From Bombyx mori (lineage: Eukaryota; Arthropoda; Insecta; Lepidoptera; Bombycidae), in the NCBI RefSeq assembly GCF_030269925.1, contig NC_085129.1, positions 28,501 through 92,500 on the forward strand: a DNA stretch of 64,000 nucleotides. Reading direction: 5' to 3'. Positions 37,857 through 48,123 of the stretch are shown one piece after another (position 1 is the stretch's first letter; every line of letters starts with the position of its first letter). Made by a program: the position numbers and the translations under genes. The notes beneath the pieces were generated by a model that worked only from the letters and a program-made list of their open reading frames with translations, made no database searches and was not told the DNA's origin.

Positions 37857-40800
37857 CTACAGGGGCCGGGACGTACGGGCGTATTCCCGCCTCCGGCCCC
37901 CGGCTCGACGGCGACGGATCGGTGCGGAAAGGGAAGAGCTCTCCCTCTCTCGCTCCGCCGCCTCCTTCTGCGAGATGGTGGACTCGCAGAAGTCGAGCAT
38001 CGCCTTCCAGGACGCGTCGCTGCCGAGCATCGTAGCCACGACGCGCGGCAGCGAGAGGTCCTCTCCAATGACCGCGACGAGGGCGGCGCGTTGCTCGTCG
38101 AATCCAGAGCAACGCGCCAGCGTGTGTTCCGCTGTGTCTTCCTCGTCGCGGTCCGCGCAGTGGTGGCACTGCGCCGTCGGTTCCCTTCCGGCTATCTTGT
38201 GCAAGTACCGGCCGAAACAACCATGGCCGGTAAGCATCTGCGTTAGCCGGAAGGTGAGGCATCCGCGGTCGCGGCCCACCCAGTCCGCGAGAACCGGGCG
38301 GACCGCCTCGACGGTTCGGAGGCCGGCCGACGGGTCCGCCAAGCGGCGAGACCACGCCTCCAGCACGGACCGCCGAGAGTGGAGCCTCCGCGCTCGAACT
38401 ACACCTTCGCTGGGGCGCCCTTCCCCCCTAGAGCGGAGGTCGCTACGCCACCGGTAATCGGCAGCGAGCGCCTCCGCCTCCAGGTCCCAGGGTGGCGCCC
38501 CGGCGAGCAAGCACGCCGCCTCGAAGGAGACGGTGCGGTATCCTCGGATCGCCCTGACCGCGATCGCGCGCTGCGGACGTCGCAGCGCCGCGACGTTCTC
38601 GCGGGTCAGGGCGTGGCACCATACGGGAGCCCCGTATAGTGCCATCGACCGCACCACCCCCATGTAGAGGCGGCGCGCCACCTGATCGGGACCCCCGACG
38701 TTTGGAAGCAGCCGGCTCAGAGAGCCGGCCGTCGCCATCAGTCGAGGGCCCAACTTCTCAAAGTGAGCGCGGAAGTTCCACCGACCATCCAGTTCGAGGC
38801 CGAGGTACCGAAGACCGGTCACCCCGACCCCGACGCGGACGCCTCCGATCACGAGGTGGGCACCCAGAGGCGGCGCTCGTCCCGGCCCGTGAAACATCAG
38901 GGCCTGGGTTTTGTCGAGCGCCACCTCGAGCCCCAACCGTCGGATCCTGGTGACGACGTGTGCCACGCCTGCGCACGCCAGACGGGCAGACTCCCGGTAG
39001 TCCCTCCCCGGAGCTACGATCAACGTGTCGTCAGCGTAACAAATTACGCTGAGCCCGGGGAGGGGTCCCCGAATGACGCCCCGCAGGACCCAGTCGTAGC
39101 CGATGTTCCACAGCAGGGGGCCCAGGACGGACCCCTGCGGAACACCGCGCTCGACGGGGAAGCGGTACATCGCCCCACCGTGTCCGATGCACTGGATCGA
39201 CCTGCCCTCGAGGTAGGAGCCGATCAGTCGGCGGAGGTATGCGGGGACGCCGTGATACTCCAGCGCCCCCGCGATCACCGACCAGGGCAGGGTGTTGAAG
39301 GCGTTCCTTACATCTAAGGATAACGCCATCGCCACCCCGCCCCGGGATACGGCTTCGTCGGAGAGGGCCCGCACGCGCAGAATTGCGTCGATAGTCGAGC
39401 GGCCCTCTCTGAAGCCGTATTGCTCCGCCGAAAGATCGGGACCCGTCTCGGTCAGGTGCCGGACGATGCGGGCCGCGACGATTCTCTCGAGCATCTTGCC
39501 CGCTTCGTCCAGCAACACGATGGGGCGATAGCCCGCGGGTGAGTCCGCGGGGCGCCCGTCCTTCCGCAGAAGGACCAGTCTGCCCGTCTTCCATTTCGAC
39601 GGGAACCGTCCCGACTCGAGGCACGCTTCGAAAAGCCCCCCGAGCCGGTCCCCTAGGGCCTCGAAGGCCAAGCTCCAGACCCGGCCGTGAACGCCGTCAG
39701 GGCCGGGGGCCGTGTCCTTCGCTCTCATTTTGGACACGGCCGCATGGATCTCCGCCCCCGTAATAGGGGGAGGGGGCTCCTCGGCAGCGGGAACGCTGGG
39801 GCGACGTGGAGGTGTGCCCCACGTGGCGTCCATCTGGGGGGGCTCAAAGTCCCCCCCCGCTGCCGGCGGGAAAAGCGCGGAAACTATCTCCCGCAGCTGC
39901 CGAGGCTGGAGCCGCTCGGTCACCGGGAGCGCCCACGGCTGCAGTTTTCTGCGAACCATCTTGTATGGGCGCCCCCAGGGATCTTCGTCGAGCGACTCCA
40001 GGAGAGTCTTCATGCTCTGCTTCTTGGCCTCGCCGATGGCCAGCTGCAGCGCCGTCTGTTTTTGACGACAGTCAGCGTGCAGCCGGGCCGCCGTCTCCGC
40101 GAACGTAGCGTCGCGACGACGGCGGCGGCGGTGGCGTGCGCTCCGGCGGCGCGCCCTCACGCACTCCTCACGGAGTCTCGCGATCTCGGGCGACCACCAG
40201 AACGCACCCCCACGTGGTGCTCGGGGGCCGACCCGGGGCATGGCGGCATCACAAATGTTTGCCATGGTGCCCCGGAACCAGTCGACCTCCGCATCCACGT
40301 CCGCGAGCCGCGCGGGTTTTGGCGCCCACGCAGCAACAGCGGCCGCCTCCATCAGCAACTCCTTGTTCATCCGTTTCAAGGCCCACCTGGGGAACGAACG
40401 GGGCGCACCTTGCGGGAGCTCCTCCTCGCCGCGGGCGCCCGCGGCTGACGACGACAAGGAGGAGGCAGAGAGCTCGAATCGGACGTATCTGTGGTCCGAG
40501 AGCGTCTCCGCCCCCTCGAGTACGCGCCAGCCGCGGGTGCGGCGCACGGCGGACGGGGACGCGAACGTAACGTCCACGTGAGATTCCCCGTTCCACCGCA
40601 CGCAAGTCGCGACCGTACCTCTGTTTAGAAGACAGAGGCCGGTCGCGATCGCCCACTCCGAAAGAGCCTCGCCTCGCGAATCCGTGCGGGGGGAGCCCCA
40701 AGCCATACACTTGGCATTGAGGTCCCCCGCGACGATGACAGGGCGGGACCCGAAGCGGTGCAAGAGCACCTCGAGCCCGCCCAGAAACCGCTCGAACTCG

Positions 40801-41102
40801 GCGAGGCTCCTGTTCGGAGAAAAGTACGCCCCGATCACGACGGTCCCGTCGATCCTAGCCGCGACGTACCCGGGTCCCCTGGCCACCATATCCAAGGGGG
40901 GTAACGCCGCGGACTGTCTAAGTACGATGGCCACGGAGCCGTCGACGTCCCCGATCCAGCAGTCCTGGTCGGTGGGGACGAAGTACGGCTCCGCGGCGAC
41001 AGCGACGTCGATTGACCACTCCGCCATGGTGTGGACGAGGAGATCCTGTGCCCTGGCGGAGTGGTTCAAATTACTTTGGAGGAAGCGATGGACGCAACCC
41101 AT
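37857..41102 (-). CDS. B4 ORF2, endonuclease-reverse transcriptase (1081 aa)
   Basis: Intact. Domain order and motifs are as in B2 ORF2: endonuclease with SDHRY, RT with SLDVRNAF and YADD, C-terminal CHHC knuckle. It is one residue shorter (one Ser missing after the endonuclease) and has substitutions concentrated in the endonuclease, for example QSNLNHS for QCNLNHS and GDLNAKCMAW for GDFNAKCTAW. The start is in TAATG with the ORF1 stop. Together with B2 this is one of two copies in the window that could still be autonomous. Confidence 0.95.
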   Translation of the reverse strand: MGCVHRFLQSNLNHSARAQDLLVHTMAEWSIDVAVAAEPYFVPTDQDCWIGDVDGSVAIVLRQSAALPPLDMVARGPGYVAARIDGTVVIGAYFSPNRSLAEFERFLGGLEVLLHRFGSRPVIVAGDLNAKCMAWGSPRTDSRGEALSEWAIATGLCLLNRGTVATCVRWNGESHVDVTFASPSAVRRTRGWRVLEGAETLSDHRYVRFELSASSLSSSAAGARGEEELPQGAPRSFPRWALKRMNKELLMEAAAVAAWAPKPARLADVDAEVDWFRGTMANICDAAMPRVGPRAPRGGAFWWSPEIARLREECVRARRRSARHRRRRRRDATFAETAARLHADCRQKQTALQLAIGEAKKQSMKTLLESLDEDPWGRPYKMVRRKLQPWALPVTERLQPRQLREIVSALFPPAAGGDFEPPQMDATWGTPPRRPSVPAAEEPPPPITGAEIHAAVSKMRAKDTAPGPDGVHGRVWSLAFEALGDRLGGLFEACLESGRFPSKWKTGRLVLLRKDGRPADSPAGYRPIVLLDEAGKMLERIVAARIVRHLTETGPDLSAEQYGFREGRSTIDAILRVRALSDEAVSRGGVAMALSLDVRNAFNTLPWSVIAGALEYHGVPAYLRRLIGSYLEGRSIQCIGHGGAMYRFPVERGVPQGSVLGPLLWNIGYDWVLRGVIRGPLPGLSVICYADDTLIVAPGRDYRESARLACAGVAHVVTRIRRLGLEVALDKTQALMFHGPGRAPPLGAHLVIGGVRVGVGVTGLRYLGLELDGRWNFRAHFEKLGPRLMATAGSLSRLLPNVGGPDQVARRLYMGVVRSMALYGAPVWCHALTRENVAALRRPQRAIAVRAIRGYRTVSFEAACLLAGAPPWDLEAEALAADYRWRSDLRSRGEGRPSEGVVRARRLHSRRSVLEAWSRRLADPSAGLRTVEAVRPVLADWVGRDRGCLTFRLTQMLTGHGCFGRYLHKIAGREPTAQCHHCADRDEEDTAEHTLARCSGFDEQRAALVAVIGEDLSLPRVVATMLGSDASWKAMLDFCESTISQKEAAERERESSSLSAPIRRRRAGGRRREYARTSRPL

Positions 41103-43531
41103 TACGGGGCTACGTCCATCGCTCCCTCGTCTGTCCCGCCCTGCGGCTCGACAACAGCCGCGGCGGGAACTGACTCGCCGGCTGCCCTTGTTGCAGCCGG
41201 CTTCTTTTTCTTTCCGCCCCTCCTCGTTTTTGTAGAGGAGGGGGCAGATTTACACGCCGGGCCCCCGGCCCGGTGGTCGGCCTTCCTTTTGGCCGCGTCG
41301 CACAAGACGCAGTGCGGCGCGGCTGTGGTGCAGGAGGCTGCCTTGTGCCCCGGTTGGCCGCAGCGGAAACACAAGCCGCTGCGGTCCACGGTCGAGGGGC
41401 ACTTGGCGAGGCCGTGGCCGGTGCCGAAGCACCGAAGACAACGCCACGGCCTGGCATCCTGCAGCTGCACGTGGGCCACTACCCAGCCCACGCGCAGCCT
41501 TCCGGGGCTGTCGGAAGGCCGCCCCTGTGGAGGGGTGGCCAGGAGGGTCGCCGTTGCAATCGGGCAACGCGCCCACGCCGTCCGGGTTCCGGAATATGTC
41601 ACCCGGAGCTCTCCGACTTTGACGTCGGCGAGGGCGCAGTTGCCCTGCGACGCAATGGCTGCGGCGACCTCCTCCTTTGTGGCGCACTCGTCGAGGCCCG
41701 TGATTTTAACTTCTCCCATCTTCAAGGGCCGCGCGATGCGCACCATCTCGGGGTCCGGCAGAATTTCTCGAAGCCGGGCCGCCAGTTTTTCGGCCGCGGC
41801 GTTCGTGTTTTCGCCGGGGCACTCCAAAAGACGAGCCCCGTTGGCCGTCTGCCGGACCTTGACGCCACCCTCCACGCCGAGGGCGTCCACATTTACGCCG
41901 CCGCGCGCCTGGGTCATCACGTCGTGGTATGTGATGCCCTTTTCTTTGGCGGCCGGCAGCAGCTCCAATACCACTGCAGCCGACCGCGGGGCCCGCGGCT
42001 TTCTGCGTGCTCCTCTCCTTCCTTTTTGGCCCCTCGGCTCCGCTCGACCCTCTTGGCGGGGAGCGGTGGCCGCAGGGGCGGGCTTGGGACGCGGCGCAGC
42101 AGGCGCCGCCACTTTCCTAGGCCCACGCCGCACTACCGTCGTCCAGGCCTCTTCCATATTGGCCGGGGCAGGGGGCAGTGGGCGGGGCTGGGGGGTCGGG
42201 GCCGGTTTGGCGGCGTTGACGCCCCCCTTCTTCTTATTTCGGCTCCTGCCGGGCCCCGCCTTCGCAGGCTGGGACGGGGCAGGAGCATTCTTCTTAGTCT
42301 TCCGCTGGCCGGTGACTGGTGCTCCTGAGGGGGCGGGTTTTGGTGCCCCCGTATTTTGTTGGTTCCGCGGGTCCGTTGGTCCAGGCTTGGCCGGAACAGC
42401 AGCCGAGGCGACCGGGCGTGCCGCAGGTGTCGCGCCCTTTGTAGGGCCGCCATAAGTTCTGACGGCCACTATTTTCCGGGGCGCTGGCAAGGGCGCACTG
42501 CCTTTCGCCTCATGGGCGAGGGGCGGCCTCGCACGCTCCACCCTGGAGCTGCGTGCTTCCTGTATGAGGAGCTGCCGCCTCAGCTCCTCGACCTCAGTGA
42601 GGCCTTCTGCTTCGGGCGGAGGAAGGACAGGGGCCGAGCTGCGTTGCCGCTCGATGAGATCGGCAACCATTGTTCGCAGCTCGGCCATGTCGACGCGGAA
42701 CTGTCCGTTCTCCGCCCGAAGTCGGCCATTTTCCTCCGCCAGTTGCTCAAGGCGGGCGTGCTGCAGGGCTATTTCCTGCCGCAGGCCTGCCGTTTCCGTG
42801 GTTGTGGTGCGGTCCACAACGTCCTGCAGCCGTTCCTCGAGTGTGGCGGCCGCCGATTTCATGGCCGACACTTCTGAGCCCTTGAGGCCTCCAGTGGATT
42901 TAGCCGCAATGGTCGCGACTATCTTCCCGACTATTTTACAAGCTCGGAGGGGGTCAGAGGGACCCACCTCCGTCAGGGATCGCTGTAGGCGCTCAACCTC
43001 TTCTATTTTCCTATTTTTATTTTTCGCCTCACGGCAGGCGGCTCTGAACTGCGCCGAGGAGGCAGCGTCCAGTCCGCAAGACGACGGCTTCTCAAAATCA
43101 GTGGCGGGCGGCGCCGCAGCAGCCGCCGGCCCTTCCGCCAACGCCATGTACTTGGCGCTGGCAGGCTCTCCTTCCGATGAATCGGACGGAGCGGAGGACG
43201 CCGGCCGACGAGCCGACTTCCGCTTCCGCCGAGTCCGCTGCCGATCGCAATCGGCAAACAGCGCTGGCGTCTCCCGCCCACTAGACGCGTCGCCCCTTGC
43301 GGAGCTCCGCGCCGAGTACAGCGAGATTAAGCTCTCGCAGCGCTCAATTACTACGGTTGGGACTCTGTCCCTTACGCGACCCGTATTGTCGCCCCCATCC
43401 TCGTGGCAGTGTTTGCCCCCCCCAGAAACGGTGGGGCAGCGTGCGGCCGATCGCTCGACCGCACGGAGGGATTCTCCCCCCGCGGAGCGGGAGGTACCCT
43501 CCTGGGGTAATAACTTTTCAACAGATGCCAT
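41102..43531 (-). CDS. B4 ORF1, gag-like protein (809 aa)
   Basis: Intact gag-like protein, same domains as B2 ORF1: N-terminal block, coiled coil, Pro/Ala-rich linker, gag core and three zinc knuckles. Apart from a few residues near the C terminus (for example PAATRAAGESV instead of PAAKRAAGESA) the predicted protein is identical to B2, because both lie in the duplicated block. Confidence 0.95.
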   Translation of the reverse strand: MASVEKLLPQEGTSRSAGGESLRAVERSAARCPTVSGGGKHCHEDGGDNTGRVRDRVPTVVIERCESLISLYSARSSARGDASSGRETPALFADCDRQRTRRKRKSARRPASSAPSDSSEGEPASAKYMALAEGPAAAAAPPATDFEKPSSCGLDAASSAQFRAACREAKNKNRKIEEVERLQRSLTEVGPSDPLRACKIVGKIVATIAAKSTGGLKGSEVSAMKSAAATLEERLQDVVDRTTTTETAGLRQEIALQHARLEQLAEENGRLRAENGQFRVDMAELRTMVADLIERQRSSAPVLPPPEAEGLTEVEELRRQLLIQEARSSRVERARPPLAHEAKGSAPLPAPRKIVAVRTYGGPTKGATPAARPVASAAVPAKPGPTDPRNQQNTGAPKPAPSGAPVTGQRKTKKNAPAPSQPAKAGPGRSRNKKKGGVNAAKPAPTPQPRPLPPAPANMEEAWTTVVRRGPRKVAAPAAPRPKPAPAATAPRQEGRAEPRGQKGRRGARRKPRAPRSAAVVLELLPAAKEKGITYHDVMTQARGGVNVDALGVEGGVKVRQTANGARLLECPGENTNAAAEKLAARLREILPDPEMVRIARPLKMGEVKITGLDECATKEEVAAAIASQGNCALADVKVGELRVTYSGTRTAWARCPIATATLLATPPQGRPSDSPGRLRVGWVVAHVQLQDARPWRCLRCFGTGHGLAKCPSTVDRSGLCFRCGQPGHKAASCTTAAPHCVLCDAAKRKADHRAGGPACKSAPSSTKTRRGGKKKKPAATRAAGESVPAAAVVEPQGGTDEGAMDVAP

Positions 43532-44380
43532 TATACATTTTTTCCTTTTTTATTAACCAGGGGTCGGTCCCCTGGGGTCTGGTTGGTACCCTTGGGACTG
43601 GACTCCCTCCAGCCATTCATCCCATCGCCGGGCACCAGAGCTTAGGATTGGGGCATTTTTTAAAGAGGTTTACGTCCTCGCGGCCCCGTGCCTCGCGGCA
43701 GCGGCCCCCGTCCCCCACGCGGTGAGGATTACGGGTTGGCCGGCGGCCCGCCGAGTGCAACGAGCAACACGGCAGACCACCGCCCGACGCTCAAAAGAGC
43801 AGCAACGACGAAGCCACGCCGGTATACCGGTACCCCCCTCTGGAGGGCGTGCCCCTGTAGCCGAAGCCGGGGACATGGCGACCAGCGGCCGGAAGATGCG
43901 TAAGCAACGCCGGCTCACTTCTCCATCGAAAAGGCAGGCCAAAAGTGGCCCACCATCTCCCATGGGTTACGTCCGAAACGGGTCGGACGTGACCCGAAGA
44001 AAAACAAAAAAGGGGGAAGAAAGGGGAAAAGAGAGGGAGCCCGAGCGTCTCCAGGAGGAACACCCTTCAGCGAGTGAAGGGCGTGGAGAGCCCGCAACTC
44101 CCCCTGCTGGTTTTGGTCCGCGTCATCCGATCTCTTTCGTTGCAAGGCCTAACTAGGCTACCCTACTCCTACATCTAACCTACCTCCCTAACACCTAAGA
44201 ATCCTTGCAACGAAAAAGATCGGACGATACCCCTGGGAGTGGGACTGTTCCCAGAGGATCCCGTTATCCGCCACCTACGGACGCGCCCGGTGGAAGTCCA
44301 GCAAAACTCCCCCACAGACGGAGCCCCCGGCCACGCAGAGTGCGCGCCGGGGGGCCCGCCCAGGTCCCTCGGGTCGGGAA
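43532..44380 (-). promoter_or_regulatory. B4 5' UTR (849 bp)
   Basis: Same as the B2 leader, with the pre-AUG hairpin at about 43557-43575 and the long inverted repeat at about 44128-44222. Confidence 0.7.
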
Positions 44381-44387
44381 CCTAACC
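44381..44387. repeat. Single telomeric unit CCTAACC between B4 and B5
   Basis: Seven-base spacer before the T23 tail of B5. Confidence 0.95.
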
Positions 44388-45577
44388 TTTTTTTTTTTTT
44401 TTTTTTTTTTCGGGTAGAGGGCCGAACCTCCTACGAGGTCCCCGCGCAAAAGGGGCGCGCGGGGTATGTGAGACTCAACGATCTGCATGGTGTTGTGAGC
44501 AGACCGCGGGCCCAAGGATTTTAGAGCCCACCCACTAAACGACTCCTCTGCACTCTTACACCCGACGTCCGATCCCCTCCGAGGTCAAAACCCGGATGAG
44601 GTAGGGGGGCTACCGCGGTCAACACTACAACCAGACGGCGCGGCTCACCCCAAGGACGCCCAGCCGACGGAGCCTTCGAGGCGAATCGAAGGCTCTGAAA
44701 CGTCGGCCGTCTCGGTACGGCAGCCCGTCGGGCCGCCCAGACGGTGCCGCTGGTGTCCCGGAATACCCCGCTGGACCAGAACCAGCCTGCCGGGTCGGGA
44801 CGCGATACACCGTCGACCGGTCGCTCTAATCACTCCACGGCAGCGCGCTAGAGTGCTGGTAGCGCGCCGCGCGGCCTCACCCCCTCAGGTCGCCCCTTGA
44901 CCTTCACCGGGGGGAGGCCGCCACCTACAGGGGCCGGGACGTACGGGCGTATTCCCGCCTCCGGCCCCCGGCTCGACGGCGACGGATCGGTGCGGAAAGG
45001 GAAGAGCTCTCCCTCTCTCGCTCCGCCGCCTCCTTCTGCGAGATGGTGGACTCGCAGAAGTCGAGCATCGCCTTCCAGGACGCGTCGCTGCCGAGCATCG
45101 TAGCCACGACGCGCGGCAGCGAGAGGTCCTCTCCAATGACCGCGACGAGGGCGGCGCGTTGCTCGTCGAATCCAGAGCAACGCGCCAGCGTGTGTTCCGC
45201 TGTGTCTTCCTCGTCGCGGTCCGCGCAGTGGTGGCACTGCGCCGTCGGTTCCCTTCCGGCTATCTTGTGCAAGTACCGGCCGAAACAACCATGGCCGGTA
45301 AGCATCTGCGTTAGCCGGAAGGTGAGGCATCCGCGGTCGCGGCCCACCCAGTCCGCGAGAACCGGGCGGACCGCCTCGACGGTTCGGAGGCCGGCCGACG
45401 GGTCCGCCAAGCGGCGAGACCACGCCTCCAGCACGGACCGCCGAGAGTGGAGCCTCCGCGCTCGAACTACACCTTCGCTGGGGCGCCCTTCCCCCCTAGA
45501 GCGGAGGTCGCTACGCCACCGGTAATCGGCAGCGAGCGCCTCCGCCTCCAGGTCCCAGGGTGGCGCCCCGTCGGGAA
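44388..45577 (-). mobile_element. SART-like remnant B5 (duplicate of B3)
   Basis: Same length, same T23 tail and the same internal junction (45569/45570) as B3, so it arose by duplication of the B3 region and not by a second truncated insertion. Confidence 0.92.
44925..45569 (-). pseudogene. B5 ORF2 C-terminal fragment
   Basis: Last ~215 codons of family B ORF2 with the CHHC knuckle. Translation identical to B3. No catalytic domains. Confidence 0.92.
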
Positions 45578-45582
45578 CCTAA

Positions 45583-45584
<2 letters not shown>
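45578..45584. repeat. Single telomeric unit CCTAACC between B5 and B6
   Basis: Seven-base spacer. The following tail is T32, C, T8 (45585-45625). Confidence 0.95.
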
Positions 45585-45616
<32 letters not shown>

Positions 45617-46139
45617 CTTTTTTTTCGGGTAGAGGGCCGAACCTCCTACGAGGTCCCCGCGCAAAAGGGGCGCGCGGGGTATGTGAGACTCAACGATCTG
45701 CATGGTGTTGTGAGCAGACCGCGGGCCCAAGGATTTTAGAGCCCACCCACTAAACGACTCCTCTGCACTCTTACACCCGACGTCCGATCCCCTCCGAGGT
45801 CAAAACCCGGATGAGGTAGGGGGGCTACCGCGGTCAACACTACAACCAGACGGCGCGGCTCACCCCAAGGACGCCCAGCCGACGGAGCCTTCGAGGCGAA
45901 TCGAAGGCTCTGAAACGTCGGCCGTCTCGGTACGGCAGCCCGTCGGGCCGCCCAGACGGTGCCGCTGGTGTCCCGGAATACCCCGCTGGACCAGAACCAG
46001 CCTGCCGGGTCGGGACGCGATACACCGTCGACCGGTCGCTCTAATCACTCCACGGCAGCGCGCTAGAGTGCTGGTAGCGCGCCGCGCGGCCTCACCCCCT
46101 CAGGTCGCCCCTTGACCTTCACCGGGGGGAGGCCGCCAC

Positions 46140-46867
46140 CTACAGGGGCCGGGACGTACGGGCGTATTCCCGCCTCCGGCCCCCGGCTCGACGGCGACGG
46201 ATCGGTGCGGAAAGGGAAGAGCTCTCCCTCTCTCGCTCCGCCGCCTCCTTCTGCGAGATGGTGGACTCGCAGAAGTCGAGCATCGCCTTCCAGGACGCGT
46301 CGCTGCCGAGCATCGTAGCCACGACGCGCGGCAGCGAGAGGTCCTCTCCAATGACCGCGACGAGGGCGGCGCGTTGCTCGTCGAATCCAGAGCAACGCGC
46401 CAGCGTGTGTTCCGCTGTGTCTTCCTCGTCGCGGTCCGCGCAGTGGTGGCACTGCGCCGTCGGTTCCCTTCCGGCTATCTTGTGCAAGTACCGGCCGAAA
46501 CAACCATGGCCGGTAAGCATCTGCGTTAGCCGGAAGGTGAGGCATCCGCGGTCGCGGCCCACCCAGTCCGCGAGAACCGGGCGGACCGCCTCGACGGTTC
46601 GGAGGCCGGCCGACGGGTCCGCCAAGCGGCGAGACCACGCCTCCAGCACGGACCGCCGAGAGTGGAGCCTCCGCGCTCGAACTACACCTTCGCTGGGGCG
46701 CCCTTCCCCCCTAGAGCGGAGGTCGCTACGCCACCGGTAATCGGCAGCGAGCGCCTCCGCCTCCAGGTCCCAGGGTGGCGCCCCGGCGAGCAAGCACGCC
46801 GCCTCGAAGGAGACGGTGCGGTATCCTCGGATCGCCCTGACCGCGATCGCGCGCTGCGGACGTCGCA
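46140..46867 (-). pseudogene. B6 ORF2 C-terminal fragment (family B)
   Basis: Last ~242 codons of family B ORF2, with the zinc knuckle, identical in translation to B4. Upstream it is joined at 46867/46868 to family A ORF2 in a different frame, so it cannot be translated as the continuation of that ORF2. Confidence 0.9.
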
Positions 46868-47868
46868 ATGGTGCGGTAGCCCCGCACGACCCTCACCGCC
46901 AGCACCCTCTGAACCCTCTGCAAGAGGGCCGCGTTGCGAGCGGAGAGCGTGGGCGACCAGACGGGAGCGCCGTACAGGGCCATGCTCCGCACCACTCCCA
47001 GGTAAAGACGCCGGACCGACTTTCCTCCTCCTCCAATGTTCGGGAGCAAGCGGGCTAAGGCACCCGCCGCCCCGAGCAATTTCGGGACCAGCACATCAAA
47101 ATGCCGGTCAAAACTCCACCTGCTGTCCAGCACGAGCCCCAGATATTTAAGTTGGGACCGGACAGCGATCGCAGTCCCTCCGATGGTTATGCTCGCGCCG
47201 GGAGGAGGCCCCTTCCGAGCCGGGTGAAAACACACGGCCTCAGACTTGTGCAGGGCGACCTCCAGGCCGAGCTTCCTTATTCTGGCTACGACTGTTGCCA
47301 CCGCAGCCGCAGCCAGAATCGACGCCGAACGGTAGTCGTCTCCGCGGGCCGTCACCAGCGTGTCGTCGGCGTAGCAGATGACCTGCACGCCACGCAGGTT
47401 AGCCCCGCGGAGGACCCAGTCGAACCCGACGTCCCACAGGAGCGGACCCAGAACCGACCCCTGCGGGACACCACACGAGACCGCTTTGTGTCCCCACCCC
47501 CTCCGTTCGGGGAAGACCACAGCCCGCCCTGCGAGGTAATCCTCGATCAGGTTCCGGAGACCGGTGGGGACGCGGTGAAACCTTAACGACTCCAGGATCG
47601 TGCTCCAGGGGATCGTATTGAAGGCGTTGGATATGTCTATAGACACCGCCAACAACACGCCTCCCCGGGAGCACGCCTGGTCGGAGAGGTCGCGGACGCG
47701 CTGGACCGCGTCCAAGGTCGAGCGACCCCTCCGGAACCCGTACTGAGAGTCGGCCAGATTTGGCCCGACATTTTCAAGGTGCCGCACGAGGCGACCGGCA
47801 ACGACGCGCTCGAGAAGCTTGCCGGCCTCGCTCAGCACGACTATTGGGCGATACCCCGATGGCTGGCC
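46868..47868 (-). pseudogene. A2 ORF2, RT domain segment
   Basis: Continues the ORF2 that is cut by D. It starts PSGYRPIVVLSEAGK and contains YGFRRGRST, motif A SIDISNAFN, GVPQGSVLGPLLW and YADD, ending at RGYRTI before the joint with B6. The translated frame runs past the joint into out-of-frame B sequence and stops at 46726. RT residues are present, but the protein lacks its own endonuclease part (beyond D) and C terminus. Confidence 0.88.
47863..47868. repeat. Target-site duplication CTGGCC, left of D
   Basis: CTGGCC precedes the poly(T) of D. The same hexamer follows D at 53047-53052; a seventh base T is ambiguous with the tail. Confidence 0.85.
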
Positions 47869-47895
47869 TTTTTTTTTTTTTTTTTTTTTTTTTTT

Positions 47896-48123
47896 ATGAG
47901 TGAAAGTTTACTGGTGGCCCGAAGGCCTTTCCAGTTTCACCAGGACAGGTGGGCGAGCAAAGGCTCAGCCAAGAGGGGTGGGATTTGCTAACAACTGCCC
48001 GAGCGCCTCCGAAGGAGACCTAACAACTCAAGAGCAATTGTTTCGCGAATGAATCTACTACCGGATCGGAATCGCGACCCGCTGAGAAGATCCGGCGAGA
48101 AACTCAGCGGGCTGATGCATGGG
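47896..48123 (-). other. D 3' UTR
   Basis: Short noncoding trailer between ORF2 and poly(A). Apart from one GGTTAGG-like word near 48122-48130 nothing telomeric is seen in it. Confidence 0.7.

Larger units (their letters stand above)
32968..38584. repeat. 5.6-kb duplicated block, copy 1
   Basis: Spans most of B2 ORF1, the B2 5' UTR, remnant B3 and the 3' 1.28 kb of B4. It matches 41247-46867 at an offset of 8279 bp, rising to 8283 after the tail because of four extra T residues. Compared by eye through the ORFs and selected lines, I see no substitution inside. The nearest difference on the left is G/A at 32967. Confidence 0.85.
37306..44380 (-). mobile_element. SART-like retrotransposon B4, full length and apparently intact (7.07 kb)
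   Basis: Complete copy with interrupted tail (37306-37342), 3' UTR, 1081-codon ORF2, 809-codon ORF1 and 849-bp 5' UTR. From about 41247 to the 5' end it matches B2 at a constant offset of 8279 bp. Its 3' 1.28 kb matches B6. Confidence 0.95.
41247..46867. repeat. 5.6-kb duplicated block, copy 2
   Basis: Spans most of B4 ORF1, the B4 5' UTR, remnant B5 and B6. It ends exactly where family B sequence gives way to family A sequence at 46867/46868. Shared oddities (T23 tail, the B3/B5 junction, the C in the next tail) show common descent. Confidence 0.85.

Noticed and set aside
41031..42455. Long plus-strand ORFs opposite SART ORF1 (also 32752-34176, 25776-26687, 34285-35277, 42564-43556)
   Set aside because: They are mirror frames of G+C-rich ORF1 with Pro/Ala/Arg-rich translations, no domain, and no homologue of their own.
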